Shown here: in pieces, positions 26,702 through 36,066 of the stretch
Position numbering within the stretch: the first letter of the stretch is position 1
Layout: each line of letters opens with the position of its first letter
Assembly (NCBI GenBank): GCA_964447015.1
Contig: CAYUQU010000003.1
Span: forward strand, 1-64,000
Length of the DNA stretch: 64,000 nt
Origin: Wandonia sp964447015
GTDB taxonomy: Bacteria; Bacteroidota; Bacteroidia; Flavobacteriales_D; Crocinitomicaceae
Reading direction: 5' to 3'
Position numbers and translations under genes: made by a program
The notes under the pieces: generated by a model
Seen by the model: only the letters and a program-made list of their open reading frames with translations
Told to the model about the DNA's origin: nothing
Database searches by the model: none

Positions 26702-28396
26702 TTAAAAACTTGGAGCAGAAATTGAACGGAATTGTTTTACCTGAACATTCTTGTTTTTTGGATACTTAATCGTAAACGAGATTGTGTATTTTTTAGCTTC
26801 TCCTGGTTGAAGTTGCACATCCCACTTTAACAATCCTTCGGCAGGGTCTAAATTAGCTCCTGAAATTTCCTCAACTGTTACCGTAATGTCACTGTCCTGA
26901 GAAACAGGAACTTGGTCTTTCATTTCCATTCGGATAGCTCTATTTCGGTTATTTTTCACGATAATCTCATAGGTATATACATCTCTTTTCCAATTGCCAA
27001 TTTCCTTTTTACTGGAGAATTCTTCAACTTTTTTACGCGTAATCAGAATTTTCTTGTCGCGGCCAAATGACAATCCCAATGTATCTTCCACATTGCGGGT
27101 GTTGATATACGATTCGCCGACGTAAGTTTGGGCAAAGTACACATTTGTAGGTCCAGGAACTAAATCCAATTGTTCCCACCCTGCAATTTTTGCCAGTAAA
27201 AAGGCATCCTTATCCAATTTAGGCACACTTACGTGCTCAAACGTGGCGTCCAATGAGTATTCGGTGATTTCTACAATATAAGGGCGTGAATCGGAAGGAA
27301 TTGAATACTTTTTCTCAATCTCAAATTCCGTTGTCAACTCACTCACCTCAATCGTTGTCATAGCTACTACAGGGGTTGTTACACCTCCAATATCACCAAA
27401 ATCTGCATTAAACGTTCTTCCTTCAAAATCAGAAAGTGTTCGTTCGTTTTTTTGAGTTTGTTGTTTGTAGTTATCTACTCTATTTTGAGCTTGAGGAATT
27501 GAATAGTCTTTTTTCGCTCCCGAGGCAAATGAAGTCGAGTTCAAATACCAAGCATTCAACGATGGTGACGACGCACTCAAATTCGGGTCACCTGTGGAAA
27601 GTTTAATATTTACATCCTCCCAATCATTTCCGGTGTTGTTAAACACTTTTGCTTTGTATTTCAATTCAATTTTACCCGAAATATCCTCAGCAATCAAGTC
27701 GTAACTTGGAGCCCATCCACAGCTGTTTACGTTGTACTTTAATGTCGCATTAATCTTTCCAGATTGGGGTACTTCTACTAAAACTACAATCACGTTATTT
27801 TTGGCATTCTCTTTATAATTGTATTCCAAAAGTTGTTGACGAAGTTTTGCCGTTCGCAAAGCTAATTCTTCTTTTTGGCGGATAAATCCCGAAACAGTTT
27901 TGTTAATTTCTCCCGTTCTTTTTCTGTAAAACTCAGCCGTTGATTTAATTTGTTCAACAGTCAAACTCACATTTTCACCTCCAATTTTTTGATTCTTTGC
28001 CAACACTTGCTTTTCTGCCTCAAGCGCACCAAGTTCATCATCAATGTCGCGTGTTTTTTCAGCGTAGTACTGAAGCGAATCTTTTATCTGTTTGATTTTT
28101 TTATTCGATTCATCCAACGAAAGGAAATCACGCTCCATGGTAATAGAAAGCATCTCCACATTTTGATCTGTTTCAAATTGGATACTTCTTGAATCTGCTT
28201 TAGCGCTTATCTCGATAAAACGCAACTCGTTTAACCCTTTCTCCAAATTAATTTCCGTTTTTCGCTTAATTTCAGCTCCCGACAAGTACACAGTTACACC
28301 ACTAATTGTGCTTTGAATTTCTTTTTTGGTTACTTGCTGAGCTTGAGAACTCAATGCAAAAAAGAATAAACCAGTTAACATCATTATCTTTTTCAT
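26702..28396 (-). CDS. DUF4139 domain-containing (mucoidy inhibitor MuiA-like) exported protein
   Basis: A 564-residue exported protein. A signal peptide (MLTGLFFFALSSQAQ) is followed by a DUF4140-type N-terminal domain (VTVYLSGAEIKRKTEINLEKGLNELRF). A coiled-coil stretch runs over residues about 95-200. The C-terminal DUF4139 domain follows (VNSCGWAPSYDLIAEDISGKIELKYKAKVFNNTGNDWEDVNIKLSTGDPN). The family is often called mucoidy inhibitor A, but no enzyme function is established. Length and domain order are typical. It is the last of three minus-strand genes that may form a unit (30196 to 26702). Confidence 0.85.
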   Translation of the reverse strand: MKKIMMLTGLFFFALSSQAQQVTKKEIQSTISGVTVYLSGAEIKRKTEINLEKGLNELRFIEISAKADSRSIQFETDQNVEMLSITMERDFLSLDESNKKIKQIKDSLQYYAEKTRDIDDELGALEAEKQVLAKNQKIGGENVSLTVEQIKSTAEFYRKRTGEINKTVSGFIRQKEELALRTAKLRQQLLEYNYKENAKNNVIVVLVEVPQSGKINATLKYNVNSCGWAPSYDLIAEDISGKIELKYKAKVFNNTGNDWEDVNIKLSTGDPNLSASSPSLNAWYLNSTSFASGAKKDYSIPQAQNRVDNYKQQTQKNERTLSDFEGRTFNADFGDIGGVTTPVVAMTTIEVSELTTEFEIEKKYSIPSDSRPYIVEITEYSLDATFEHVSVPKLDKDAFLLAKIAGWEQLDLVPGPTNVYFAQTYVGESYINTRNVEDTLGLSFGRDKKILITRKKVEEFSSKKEIGNWKRDVYTYEIIVKNNRNRAIRMEMKDQVPVSQDSDITVTVEEISGANLDPAEGLLKWDVQLQPGEAKKYTISFTIKYPKNKNVQVKQFRSISAPSF

Positions 28397-28422
28397 GTCG
28401 TGTACTTTTTATTTAAAAATCG

Positions 28423-29499
28423 CTACGGAATCTGAAAATTAATCACCACATCTGCGCTTGTTTGACCGTTTGGAGCAAGTGTCATTGGTACATCGAAGTT
28501 ACTGTTCATGTAATCGCCGCTTGAGAAATTATAATCGCCGTTGTTGTCATAAATAGCGTTTACGTAATAATTTCCAGGGTGCAAGTAATTAAACAAAAAG
28601 CCTGTCTGTGCCTGAGCTCCCACAAAAACAAGACGTGAACGATAAATTAAATTTCCCGGTAGGAACGTAAATCCACTGAATAAGGGTTGTGTGGTCAAAA
28701 AGATTAACACCTTTTTCGCTGGGTCAGGAGTGGCAGGCGCCGTAATTTGCACATTTACCTGTCCTTGTCCCAAATATGGCTGTTCGTTTTCAGGATATGG
28801 ATCAGAAGCGCTTGAATAGAATATTGATTCTGTAAGCCCATCAAATGTACTTGTAAAGTCGCGCACCATCACTTTTGAAGGGAAGTTAAACGCCGAGATT
28901 GCTGGCTGAGCCGAACTCAAATCCTGACGTTTTGAAAGCCACTGCATGTGTAATTGAGGTTGCGGCAATGTGTTGTAGTGATTTGTGTAGGTGAACATTT
29001 TTATACTATCCTGTTTGAAAGTGATGTTAGTGTGGACTCTATTTCCTCCCGAAATGGGATCTGAAAAACGGTAGAATGCCATGTTTGCATCTTCGTAAAC
29101 ACTGTCAATTATCATATACGAATTGCGAACCTGTCCCGCAAAACCACCGCCATTTCTGAAAGCTATTTTGTATTTGCAATCGTGCTTCACTATAAAAAAG
29201 GACATAAAAATGTCGTTTAGCGAATCCAATTCGCACTTTGAAGCAACTTGAGCAGATGAAATCGGTCTGAAATCAACAATCCATTGAGGGAAACTGCCCA
29301 GTGGAGTAGGTGAATATACAGGTCCATTCCAAATTCCTGGAAGACGGTTCAAAATTCCGTATCCCTGCACTGCAGTGGATGATGAAATTGAAGATTGACA
29401 ATCATCCGGGGTTGGATTATCATCGTCTGGAGTGTCTTTTTTACATGCTACACTTAATAATAATACAGCGCAAAGTAAAAGTTGAATACGTGTTTTCAT
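28423..29499 (-). CDS. Putative lipoprotein, 358 aa
   Basis: Start chosen at the ATG at 29499, which gives a lipobox signal (MKTRIQLLLCAVLLLSVAC, Cys at residue 19); the longer frame start would add seven unlikely residues. The mature protein is beta-rich and opens with a flexible KKDTPDDDNPTPDD linker. The C-terminal part (QVNVQITAPATPDPAKKVLIFLTTQPLFSGF ... NGDYNFSSGDYMNSNFDVPMTLAPNGQ) looks like a beta-sandwich. No family is recognised. It follows the previous minus-strand gene (stop at 29522) after 22 bp, so the two probably share a transcript. Confidence 0.6.
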   Translation of the reverse strand: MKTRIQLLLCAVLLLSVACKKDTPDDDNPTPDDCQSSISSSTAVQGYGILNRLPGIWNGPVYSPTPLGSFPQWIVDFRPISSAQVASKCELDSLNDIFMSFFIVKHDCKYKIAFRNGGGFAGQVRNSYMIIDSVYEDANMAFYRFSDPISGGNRVHTNITFKQDSIKMFTYTNHYNTLPQPQLHMQWLSKRQDLSSAQPAISAFNFPSKVMVRDFTSTFDGLTESIFYSSASDPYPENEQPYLGQGQVNVQITAPATPDPAKKVLIFLTTQPLFSGFTFLPGNLIYRSRLVFVGAQAQTGFLFNYLHPGNYYVNAIYDNNGDYNFSSGDYMNSNFDVPMTLAPNGQTSADVVINFQIP

Positions 29500-29521
29500 A
29501 GTAGTTTGTTTTTCTGTCAAT

Positions 29522-30196
29522 TTATTCTCTCGTATAAACGGTTTGGTGAATAAAATAAGTCTTTAGGTCAATTCGGCTCCATTCTTCACTACTTGGATGA
29601 AGATGAATGTGTGTAACACCTTCGCCATCTTCGGTAAATTTATCAATTATAGTTGAGAAAGCCTCTTTTACATCATCGAAAGATGGATTTGAAATAATTA
29701 ATTTATTGCCTGAGAAACTCAAAAGCATAGGTAACCAGTAGCCATTCTCAGGATAACACAAAATATAGTCGTGGTCCATCTTGTCAGGATCCCACTTACG
29801 CAAGGTGTTTGTTCCGTTGAAACTAAATAATTCGGTTGTTTTTCGAATACCGAAAAAATAATTCTCACCTTCCAAAATACAAGGCAAAGAATCGTGGTCG
29901 CTCACTCCAAAAATATGGTCGTTTCTCACTTCATACTTGCTGTTTTCTCTAATTTCTTCTCTAGAAATAGAACCATACACATTCGATTCCATAAAAATCC
30001 CACGTGATTTTACCACAATTTTTTGATTGCTGCTGTCACTTGCGTATTCTCCAATCAACTTTGGTGGAATGGATAAAATGTTGTTATCTCCCGGTGGTAG
30101 AGGTTGAATGAAATTATAATTGACAACTTGCGCGTAATTCGACATCGAATATATCAACGCAATTGACAGGAAAAGAATTTTTTGTATTTTTGGCAT
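29522..30196 (-). CDS. Exported hypothetical protein, 224 aa
   Basis: The first in-frame codon is GTG at 30199, but the ATG at 30196 gives a better signal peptide (MPKIQKILFLSIALIYSMSNYAQ). The mature part is beta-rich, with repeated polar strands (NQKIVVKSRGIFMESNVYGSISREEIRENS) and a C-terminal His-containing segment (THIHLHPSSEEWSRIDLKTYFIHQT). No family is recognised. It is divergent from recJ with only about 25 bp between start codons, and the recJ promoter overlaps its beginning. Confidence 0.55.
   Translation of the reverse strand: MPKIQKILFLSIALIYSMSNYAQVVNYNFIQPLPPGDNNILSIPPKLIGEYASDSSNQKIVVKSRGIFMESNVYGSISREEIRENSKYEVRNDHIFGVSDHDSLPCILEGENYFFGIRKTTELFSFNGTNTLRKWDPDKMDHDYILCYPENGYWLPMLLSFSGNKLIISNPSFDDVKEAFSTIIDKFTEDGEGVTHIHLHPSSEEWSRIDLKTYFIHQTVYTRE
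30163..30192 (+). promoter_or_regulatory. Putative recJ promoter (TTG-N19-TATTTTTG)
   Basis: TTG (30163-30165) and TATTTTTG (30185-30192) match the Bacteroidota -33/-7 consensus with the ideal 19-base spacer. The -7 element ends 29 bp before the recJ start and lies inside the beginning of the divergent gene. Confidence 0.65.
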
Positions 30197-30221
30197 CACT
30201 AACTTACTTTAAATCGAAATT

Positions 30222-31961
30222 ATGCAAAAAAGATGGCTTGTCAAAGACTTGCCTGAATATACTGCGATAAAACAGTTTCAGGAAGAACTTAAAATACCAG
30301 AAATTATTTCACAATTATTGCTCCAAAGAGGAATTTCTACCTTTGATGAAGCGAAATCATTTTTCAGACCAAATTTAGATGATTTACACGATCCTTTTCT
30401 GATGAAAGGAATGGAAGATGCAGTGAACCGCCTTATTCGGGCTAAAGAAAACAAAGAAAAAATTCTCGTTTTCGGCGATTATGATGTGGATGGCACAACT
30501 GCTGTGGCACAAATGGTACTTTTTTTTAGACAAAATGGTTTTGAAATCGACTATTATATTCCAGATAGATACGATGAAGGATACGGAATTTCATTGAAAG
30601 GGATAGATTATGCTGCCGAAAACAACTGCGCGATCTTTTTTGCACTGGATTGTGGAATTAAAGCAGTCGAAAAAATCGCTTATGCACGGGAAAAGGGCTT
30701 GGATGTCATAATTTGTGACCATCATACTCCAGGAGATGTATTGCCAGATGCCATTATTCTCGACCAAAAACAAGCTGATTGCAATTACCCTTACAAGGAA
30801 TTATCTGGTTGTGGAATTGGCTTTAAAGTCGCTCAGGCATTGACAGAACGGTTAAACCTTTCCAAAGAAAAGTTGTTCGAATTACTTGATCTCAACGCGA
30901 TATCAATTGCGGCTGATATTGTTCCTGTTACAGGAGAGAATCGCATTTTGGCTTATCACGGATTGAAAATGATCAACGAAAAGCCTTTGCGAAAAGGACT
31001 TGCCGCGATGTTGAAACACGCAGGGAAGGAGTTGCCACTCACTTTTACAAATGTCGTATTTGTAATTGCCCCGCGAATCAATGCTGCGGGCCGTATTGAG
31101 TCAGGAAAAAAAGCCGTGGATTTGATGATTTCAGACAACGAAAAAGACATTGATCAACTCGCAGCGCAAATTGAAGAAGACAACCGATTGAGACGCGACC
31201 TTGACCAATCGATTACCGAAGAAATTCTCGAAAACTTAGCTAAAGACGAAGACTACCAAACGAAACGAACAACTGTTGTTTACGGCGAAGACTGGCACAA
31301 AGGGGTTATCGGAATTGTCGCTTCAAGATTAACAGAAACATATTACAGACCAACAGTTGTGCTCACCAAATCAGGCGATGTAGCTGCAGGGTCGGTACGC
31401 TCCATCTCAGGGTTTAATGTGTATGATGCCATTGAAGCTTGTTCCGAACACTTGATTCAATTCGGTGGACATAAGTATGCCGCTGGTTTAACAATGAACA
31501 TCAATCAAATTGATGCCTTCGCCAAAAAGTTCGAAGAAGTCGTTTCTGCCCAACTGACCGACGAAATGTGTACACAACAACAAACCATCGACTCGCCAAT
31601 TAAGATTAACGAAATTTTTCAGCCAGGAGAATCATACTTTACTGTACCCAAACTGCAACGTATTTTAAGCGAATTTGAACCTTTTGGTCCTGGAAATATG
31701 AAACCCGTTTTCATGAGTAAAAACGTTTTCCTCGACCCTGACGTGAGTCGAATTGTAGGTGACAATCACCTCAAAGCAAAGTTCCATATTCCTGGAGTAG
31801 CTTTTGGCTTACACGGAATCGGATTCAACTTAGGTCACAAACTCACCGAGTGCACTCAGGGTGAAGCCGTGGATGTGCTTTATACCCTCGAGGAAAATAC
31901 ATGGAATGACAAAACGACTTTGCAGTTGAATATTAAGGATTTGAGGGTTAGTGGGGAGTAG
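30222..31961 (+). CDS. recJ: Single-stranded-DNA-specific exonuclease RecJ
   Basis: A 579-residue 5'-to-3' single-strand DNA exonuclease of the DHH superfamily, acting in recombinational and mismatch repair. Motif I is FGDYDVDGTTA (Asp86, Asp88 and Asp90). The DHH motif is CDHHTPG (Asp166-His167-His168). The middle holds APRINAAGRIESG (motif IV region). The DHHA1 domain is seen as VYGEDWHKGVIGIVASRL and FGGHKYAAGL. The C-terminal OB-fold closes the protein. Length is typical for Bacteroidota RecJ. It starts from a good promoter match and converges on the toxin-antitoxin genes. Confidence 0.96.
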   Translation: MQKRWLVKDLPEYTAIKQFQEELKIPEIISQLLLQRGISTFDEAKSFFRPNLDDLHDPFLMKGMEDAVNRLIRAKENKEKILVFGDYDVDGTTAVAQMVLFFRQNGFEIDYYIPDRYDEGYGISLKGIDYAAENNCAIFFALDCGIKAVEKIAYAREKGLDVIICDHHTPGDVLPDAIILDQKQADCNYPYKELSGCGIGFKVAQALTERLNLSKEKLFELLDLNAISIAADIVPVTGENRILAYHGLKMINEKPLRKGLAAMLKHAGKELPLTFTNVVFVIAPRINAAGRIESGKKAVDLMISDNEKDIDQLAAQIEEDNRLRRDLDQSITEEILENLAKDEDYQTKRTTVVYGEDWHKGVIGIVASRLTETYYRPTVVLTKSGDVAAGSVRSISGFNVYDAIEACSEHLIQFGGHKYAAGLTMNINQIDAFAKKFEEVVSAQLTDEMCTQQQTIDSPIKINEIFQPGESYFTVPKLQRILSEFEPFGPGNMKPVFMSKNVFLDPDVSRIVGDNHLKAKFHIPGVAFGLHGIGFNLGHKLTECTQGEAVDVLYTLEENTWNDKTTLQLNIKDLRVSGE

Positions 31962-31992
31962 GGTGGTTTTGTGTGTAAGTTTACTAGTTGGT

Positions 31993-32322
31993 TTAAGTCA
32001 ACTTTAAATCTGTATCAGTCAGCTGCACGCTTAACTTCAAGTTAGCTTTTAGTGCACTAAACACTTTCAAGATTGTTTCGAGCGTTACGTTTTTAGTGTT
32101 TCGCTCAAGTCTGGATATTTGAGATTTTTGCACACCGATAAGCTCCCCAAGTTGCTCCTGAGTCAAGTTGCGTTCTTTTCGTACGGCTTTTATCATATCG
32201 CCCAAAATATCCACTTGAAGATCGATTTCATATTTGTCTCTCTCTGGTGTGCCTACTTTTCCAATGTGCTTGTCCTTCATTTGGTCAAGTGTCATCATCT
32301 TCATTTTTCCTTTTTCTCCCAT
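31993..32322 (-). CDS. HTH antitoxin (HigA-like), second gene of a type II TA pair
   Basis: Start chosen at ATG 32322, 4 bp after the toxin stop; a longer frame begins inside the toxin. The 109-residue protein has a basic N-terminus and a C-terminal XRE HTH: MIKAVRKERNLTQEQLGELIGVQKSQISRLERNTKNVTLETILKVFSAL. The gene order toxin-then-antitoxin and the C-terminal HTH fit HigBA-type systems. The antitoxin should bind both the toxin and its own promoter. It converges with recJ with 31 bp between stops. Confidence 0.82.
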   Translation of the reverse strand: MGEKGKMKMMTLDQMKDKHIGKVGTPERDKYEIDLQVDILGDMIKAVRKERNLTQEQLGELIGVQKSQISRLERNTKNVTLETILKVFSALKANLKLSVQLTDTDLKLT

Positions 32323-32326
32323 AACT

Positions 32327-32665
32327 CTATTCTTTTTGCTCGAAATAGTCTTTTCGAATTCTTTTTGCTTTTTCAATTTCTTTCTTGGGAACTTTGTCTA
32401 CTTTTTTGATTATTCCATGTGTGGAAATTACCAATGTTTCTGTTTTGCCTGTTTTATCCCAAAATGCTAAAAGTCGATATTGTAATCCCCCGTATACGGT
32501 GCGCAATTCCCAAATATCATCTTCCAGTTTTTTAAACAATTTTGGATCATTAGTTAACTTAGCTCTATCCATGTTGTAGAGTATTTTTAACCTCGACTTT
32601 TTATCTAAGCTGTCTACGAATTCCATGGCTTCTTCAAGTAAAATAACCTCGAAAAATGTTTTCAT
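32327..32665 (-). CDS. RelE/HigB-type toxin (phage-derived Gp49-like)
   Basis: A 112-residue toxin-like protein. It opens with EVILLEEAMEFVDSLDKKSRLKILYNMDR and continues with FKKLEDDIWELRTVYGGLQYRLLAFWDKTGKTETLVISTHGIIKKVDKVPKKEIEKAKRIRKDYF, the Gp49/RelE signature including W-E-L-R and the H-G-x-x-K-K segment. Such proteins are ribosome-dependent mRNA interferases. It lies directly upstream of its HTH antitoxin. A TATCTTTG -7-like box (32690 to 32683, minus strand) lies 18 bp before the start. Confidence 0.85.
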   Translation of the reverse strand: MKTFFEVILLEEAMEFVDSLDKKSRLKILYNMDRAKLTNDPKLFKKLEDDIWELRTVYGGLQYRLLAFWDKTGKTETLVISTHGIIKKVDKVPKKEIEKAKRIRKDYFEQKE

Positions 32666-32891
32666 TCCGATTGTTTCTCGAACAAAGATACAAATAAGTT
32701 GAGTTATATGGAAACTTTTTGGTTTTAAAATCTGAATGCCGTAGGTGTCATTTTACATCAAACAGACCTCTCCTCAAGTGTTTTTTTAGAAAAAGTCACC
32801 CCCCTTAAATCTTATTCGGGAATTAAGCCGCTACAAAAAAACTTATTTTTCTGTTTACCTTTATCGGATTCCGACATCTTATACAAAAGTG

Positions 32892-33437
32892 ATGAACATG
32901 AATCAATCAATTCAACTTAAACAACAGGAAAAAGAACTTAAGGTGCTTTACAAGAAGTGGCCTGAGATTAGAAAGTTTCTTTCGACGTTGGGGTGTACTA
33001 AGGATGTGGCGGAAGACCTTTTTCAAGAGGCGTTAATAATTTTCTGTCGGAAAAAGCAATGTCCGGAATTTGTTCTCGATGTCGAGCCATTTTTTTACGT
33101 GCGAAACACATGTAAACTTTTATGGTACAATGAGTCTCGAAAAAGAAATAAGCAAGCTACTTATGAATTAACACAAGATGTCGCCGATTTAAAAGACGAT
33201 TGGTTTGAACGCGAAATGAAGTTCAAAACGATGGAGGGGGCGTTGGAGCGTTTAGGAAAAAAGTGTAGAGAAATTCTTCATCTGTTTTACGGGTTAGGTT
33301 GGTCGATGTCAGACATCGCCTATAAAATTGGTTTGCGTAATGACAAGGTAGTCAAGGCGCAAAAATATAGATGCATTCAGGATGCCAAATTGATGGTTTC
33401 CGAAATGAATGATTCTGTATCTATTCAACAAAACTAA
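32892..33437 (+). CDS. ECF-type sigma factor partnered with DsbD-alpha-type membrane protein
   Basis: An about 181-residue extracytoplasmic-function sigma factor. Region 2 is visible as DVAEDLFQEALIIFCRKKQCPEFVLDVEPFFYVRNTCKLLWYNESRKRNKQ. Region 4 is visible as ALERLGKKCREILHLFYGLGWSMSDIAYKIGLRNDKVVKAQKYRCIQDAK, the helix-turn-helix for the -35 site. The start could be the GTG at 32889, the ATG at 32892 (used here) or the ATG at 32898. Only 12 bp separate it from the next gene, a single-pass membrane protein that is probably its anti-sigma factor. No clear promoter was found. Confidence 0.88.
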   Translation: MNMNQSIQLKQQEKELKVLYKKWPEIRKFLSTLGCTKDVAEDLFQEALIIFCRKKQCPEFVLDVEPFFYVRNTCKLLWYNESRKRNKQATYELTQDVADLKDDWFEREMKFKTMEGALERLGKKCREILHLFYGLGWSMSDIAYKIGLRNDKVVKAQKYRCIQDAKLMVSEMNDSVSIQQN

Positions 33438-33449
33438 AATCCAATTATC

Positions 33450-35963
33450 ATGAAAACAGATTACACAAAAATATTAGACAGCTATTTGCAAGGCAAAATG
33501 AGCGAAGCTGAACGTCTTCAGTTTGAACAAGAATTAAAGACAAACAATACTCTCAAAGAAGAATTTGAATTGCAACGCGACTTGGAGGAATCTATCAAAC
33601 GCAACTACTTGCGGTCAGTTGTGAAAAATGTAGCGAAGCGCTATCATTTATTGAAAAAACTCTATTTCTCAGGCGTTCTGATTTTAGCACTCGGCTTAGT
33701 TTTCTTACTGGGAATAGTGATATGGAACAAATTGAACGAAAAACCTCCTTTGGATGAAAGCAAGTTTGAAGAATTGTATTCATCACTTTCTGAAAACCCA
33801 TTAATTGATGATCTGGAGGGTGAATTTTTCATTTGGGAAGGGCTGGATACCGTTATTCTGTCTAAATCAGGAGTGCTATTGTCCGTTCCCGAAAGTAGTT
33901 TTTTACTGAATGGAAAGCCTTATAAAGGTCAGGCTGTCATTCAATGGCAAGAAGCATTGGATGGGCCTACGATTGTAAAAAGCGGGTTAAGCACTGTTGC
34001 CGATAGCAATTTACTTGAAACACAAGGGATGTTTAGTTTTCGTGCACATACTCCAGAAGGTGCATTACTTGAAATAAACCCCAAAACAGGTGTGTATGTG
34101 CAAATTCCCGTTGAAGAACACAAAACAGGAATGCAACTCTATGACGGGGTAAAAAATGAAGAGGGAATTGTCAATTGGGTCAACCCTGAACCGCTTATGA
34201 AAATTCCCGTACCCGTTGACATGGCAGAACTTGATTTCTATCCTGTGGGTTACGAAGATTCACTCAACGCGATGAAGTTGCGTAAGGACAAAAAGTTTCG
34301 GGATAGTTTGTATTTGAGTTGTGGAATTCCTCAACAAAGGGATTATATTACTATTGAAAGTGGTTTAGAAGAAAGGAGTTATAATGTTGCTGTACAGCTA
34401 AACGATCCCAATAATCAAAACAACCCTAATAATCGAAATTGGAGAAATTACCTTAAATACGAAACATCGATAACTTATCATCAAAATAATGAAGCTTCAA
34501 TCAATGTGCATGTCAATATTGCTGAGGATTGGAAAATTTTTTCAACTAATCATGATCCGTCTAAATCTGATTATTTAGGCATTCCCACATCATTCAAATT
34601 TGAACTAAATAACAACTACAAACTCATTGGAGAGTTACAAGAATCAAAGAAACCTCTTAGAGATATAAATCAGTTTGGAGAAATTCTACACCACAAAAAT
34701 GAAGTAATATTTACTCAGAGAATAAAAATAACATCCATAAGTTCTATGAATATTAATACAGGTTTTGAATTTCAAATTTGCAATGAAAATGGATGTCTTT
34801 TTCCTCCTGCAATTGCCTTCACACTTAAAATAAACCCACCCCAAGATTCCGCAGAATTAAATTTCATATCCCCCTCCAAAGTACTTGCCTTTTGGAACAA
34901 AAAATTCAATAAAACCTTACTCGCTACCAGAGAATTTGAACGCAGAATGCCAAGTATTCACGCAACCTGTAAGAATGAAGTGTTAAATGTGTACGTGAAA
35001 AACCTTCAATTGCCTTTAACCGAGTTGGATAAACGGGTAAAAGAAATGGGGTATCCTGAATTTGCACAATTTGAAGCAGAATATGTCGGTGCGCTGAATC
35101 CTGACAATCCTCACTTGAAAAATTTGCAAAAGTTTTATGAAGACAATACGCAAAAACTACGTTCACATGCCCAATTCCTGAAAGAGCAAGAACAACGTAA
35201 ACGTAATAAATGGGATAAAGAAATTAGTGAAGAGCGAACGAAAGAACAAAGTCGCACCGATAATCGAGAAGCACAAGCACTACAAGAGGAATACACGTTT
35301 AATTACGATAATGTCATGAAACAATTTGGCGGTACGATAGGCACAGTGATTTACGGGAATTCTCCAATTAAGAATGTAGACCGTCAGGTAATGGAAGCTA
35401 CTATAGCTCGCAAAACAAGTGAAATTGTGGATCCCGCTACAGGAAAAACAGCTACAATTACTTACAATGATTTTGGTTTTGAAGTAGAGAATCATACGAC
35501 ATACGGTCGTTTATATGCCTATCTTTTCCCGTCAGAAATCAATAGCTATCAGCGAATAACAGGAGAACAAGGCCAATTTAATTATGCACTCAACAATGAT
35601 ATGCTCTACGACATAGCAATAATTGGTGTGAACGAAAATGGTTTTTTCTATTTCCAACAAACCAAACTCAATAGCGGTGATTTAGGCAAAATTGCACTTA
35701 CCAAGGTCAGCGAAGAAAAATTAGATGCATCCATTAATCAACTGAACAAACTAAGACTCAATAAACCCATGCCCATTAAAGATGAATTGAAATGGCTCTT
35801 CAAAGAACAAGCAGACTATGTCGAAAAAGAAAGAAGAATGAAACAAGCACGCTTTGAAGAAAAAATCAAACAGATTGTGTTTCCGTGTTATTTTGGACAA
35901 ACAGAAGCTTATAATCCTACAGACTCATTAGTTGTAATAGAGGTACCGAATTTATACCAATAA
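33450..35963 (+). CDS. Putative anti-sigma-like single-pass membrane protein with DsbD-alpha-like periplasmic domain
   Basis: An 837-residue protein in an ECF operon. Residues 1-65 are soluble and helical (KILDSYLQGKMSEAERLQFEQELKTNN), the type of N-terminus seen in Bacteroidota anti-sigma factors. Residues 71-92 (LYFSGVLILALGLVFLLGIVIW) are one membrane segment, so the N-terminus should be cytoplasmic and the rest periplasmic. Residues 120-260 are a beta domain (VLLSVPESSFLLNGKPYKGQAVIQW). Residues about 335-462 resemble the N-terminal domain of DsbD (DWKIFST, IPTSFKFELNNNYKLIGELQES, FEFQICNENGCLFPP), including the cysteine pair C444-x4-C449 characteristic of that redox domain. A charged coiled coil follows at about 555-600 and another beta domain to the C-terminus. 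No other gene is cotranscribed. Family identity is inference. Confidence 0.7.
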   Translation: MKTDYTKILDSYLQGKMSEAERLQFEQELKTNNTLKEEFELQRDLEESIKRNYLRSVVKNVAKRYHLLKKLYFSGVLILALGLVFLLGIVIWNKLNEKPPLDESKFEELYSSLSENPLIDDLEGEFFIWEGLDTVILSKSGVLLSVPESSFLLNGKPYKGQAVIQWQEALDGPTIVKSGLSTVADSNLLETQGMFSFRAHTPEGALLEINPKTGVYVQIPVEEHKTGMQLYDGVKNEEGIVNWVNPEPLMKIPVPVDMAELDFYPVGYEDSLNAMKLRKDKKFRDSLYLSCGIPQQRDYITIESGLEERSYNVAVQLNDPNNQNNPNNRNWRNYLKYETSITYHQNNEASINVHVNIAEDWKIFSTNHDPSKSDYLGIPTSFKFELNNNYKLIGELQESKKPLRDINQFGEILHHKNEVIFTQRIKITSISSMNINTGFEFQICNENGCLFPPAIAFTLKINPPQDSAELNFISPSKVLAFWNKKFNKTLLATREFERRMPSIHATCKNEVLNVYVKNLQLPLTELDKRVKEMGYPEFAQFEAEYVGALNPDNPHLKNLQKFYEDNTQKLRSHAQFLKEQEQRKRNKWDKEISEERTKEQSRTDNREAQALQEEYTFNYDNVMKQFGGTIGTVIYGNSPIKNVDRQVMEATIARKTSEIVDPATGKTATITYNDFGFEVENHTTYGRLYAYLFPSEINSYQRITGEQGQFNYALNNDMLYDIAIIGVNENGFFYFQQTKLNSGDLGKIALTKVSEEKLDASINQLNKLRLNKPMPIKDELKWLFKEQADYVEKERRMKQARFEEKIKQIVFPCYFGQTEAYNPTDSLVVIEVPNLYQ

Positions 35964-36066
35964 TTAAGACATGAATTTATTTGTAAACGAAATTCATCAA
36001 ATTGTCGAGAAAAAAGTCATTTGTCTTTCGTCTAATAGTCTAAAAAAGCCAACCTCGATACGTCTT

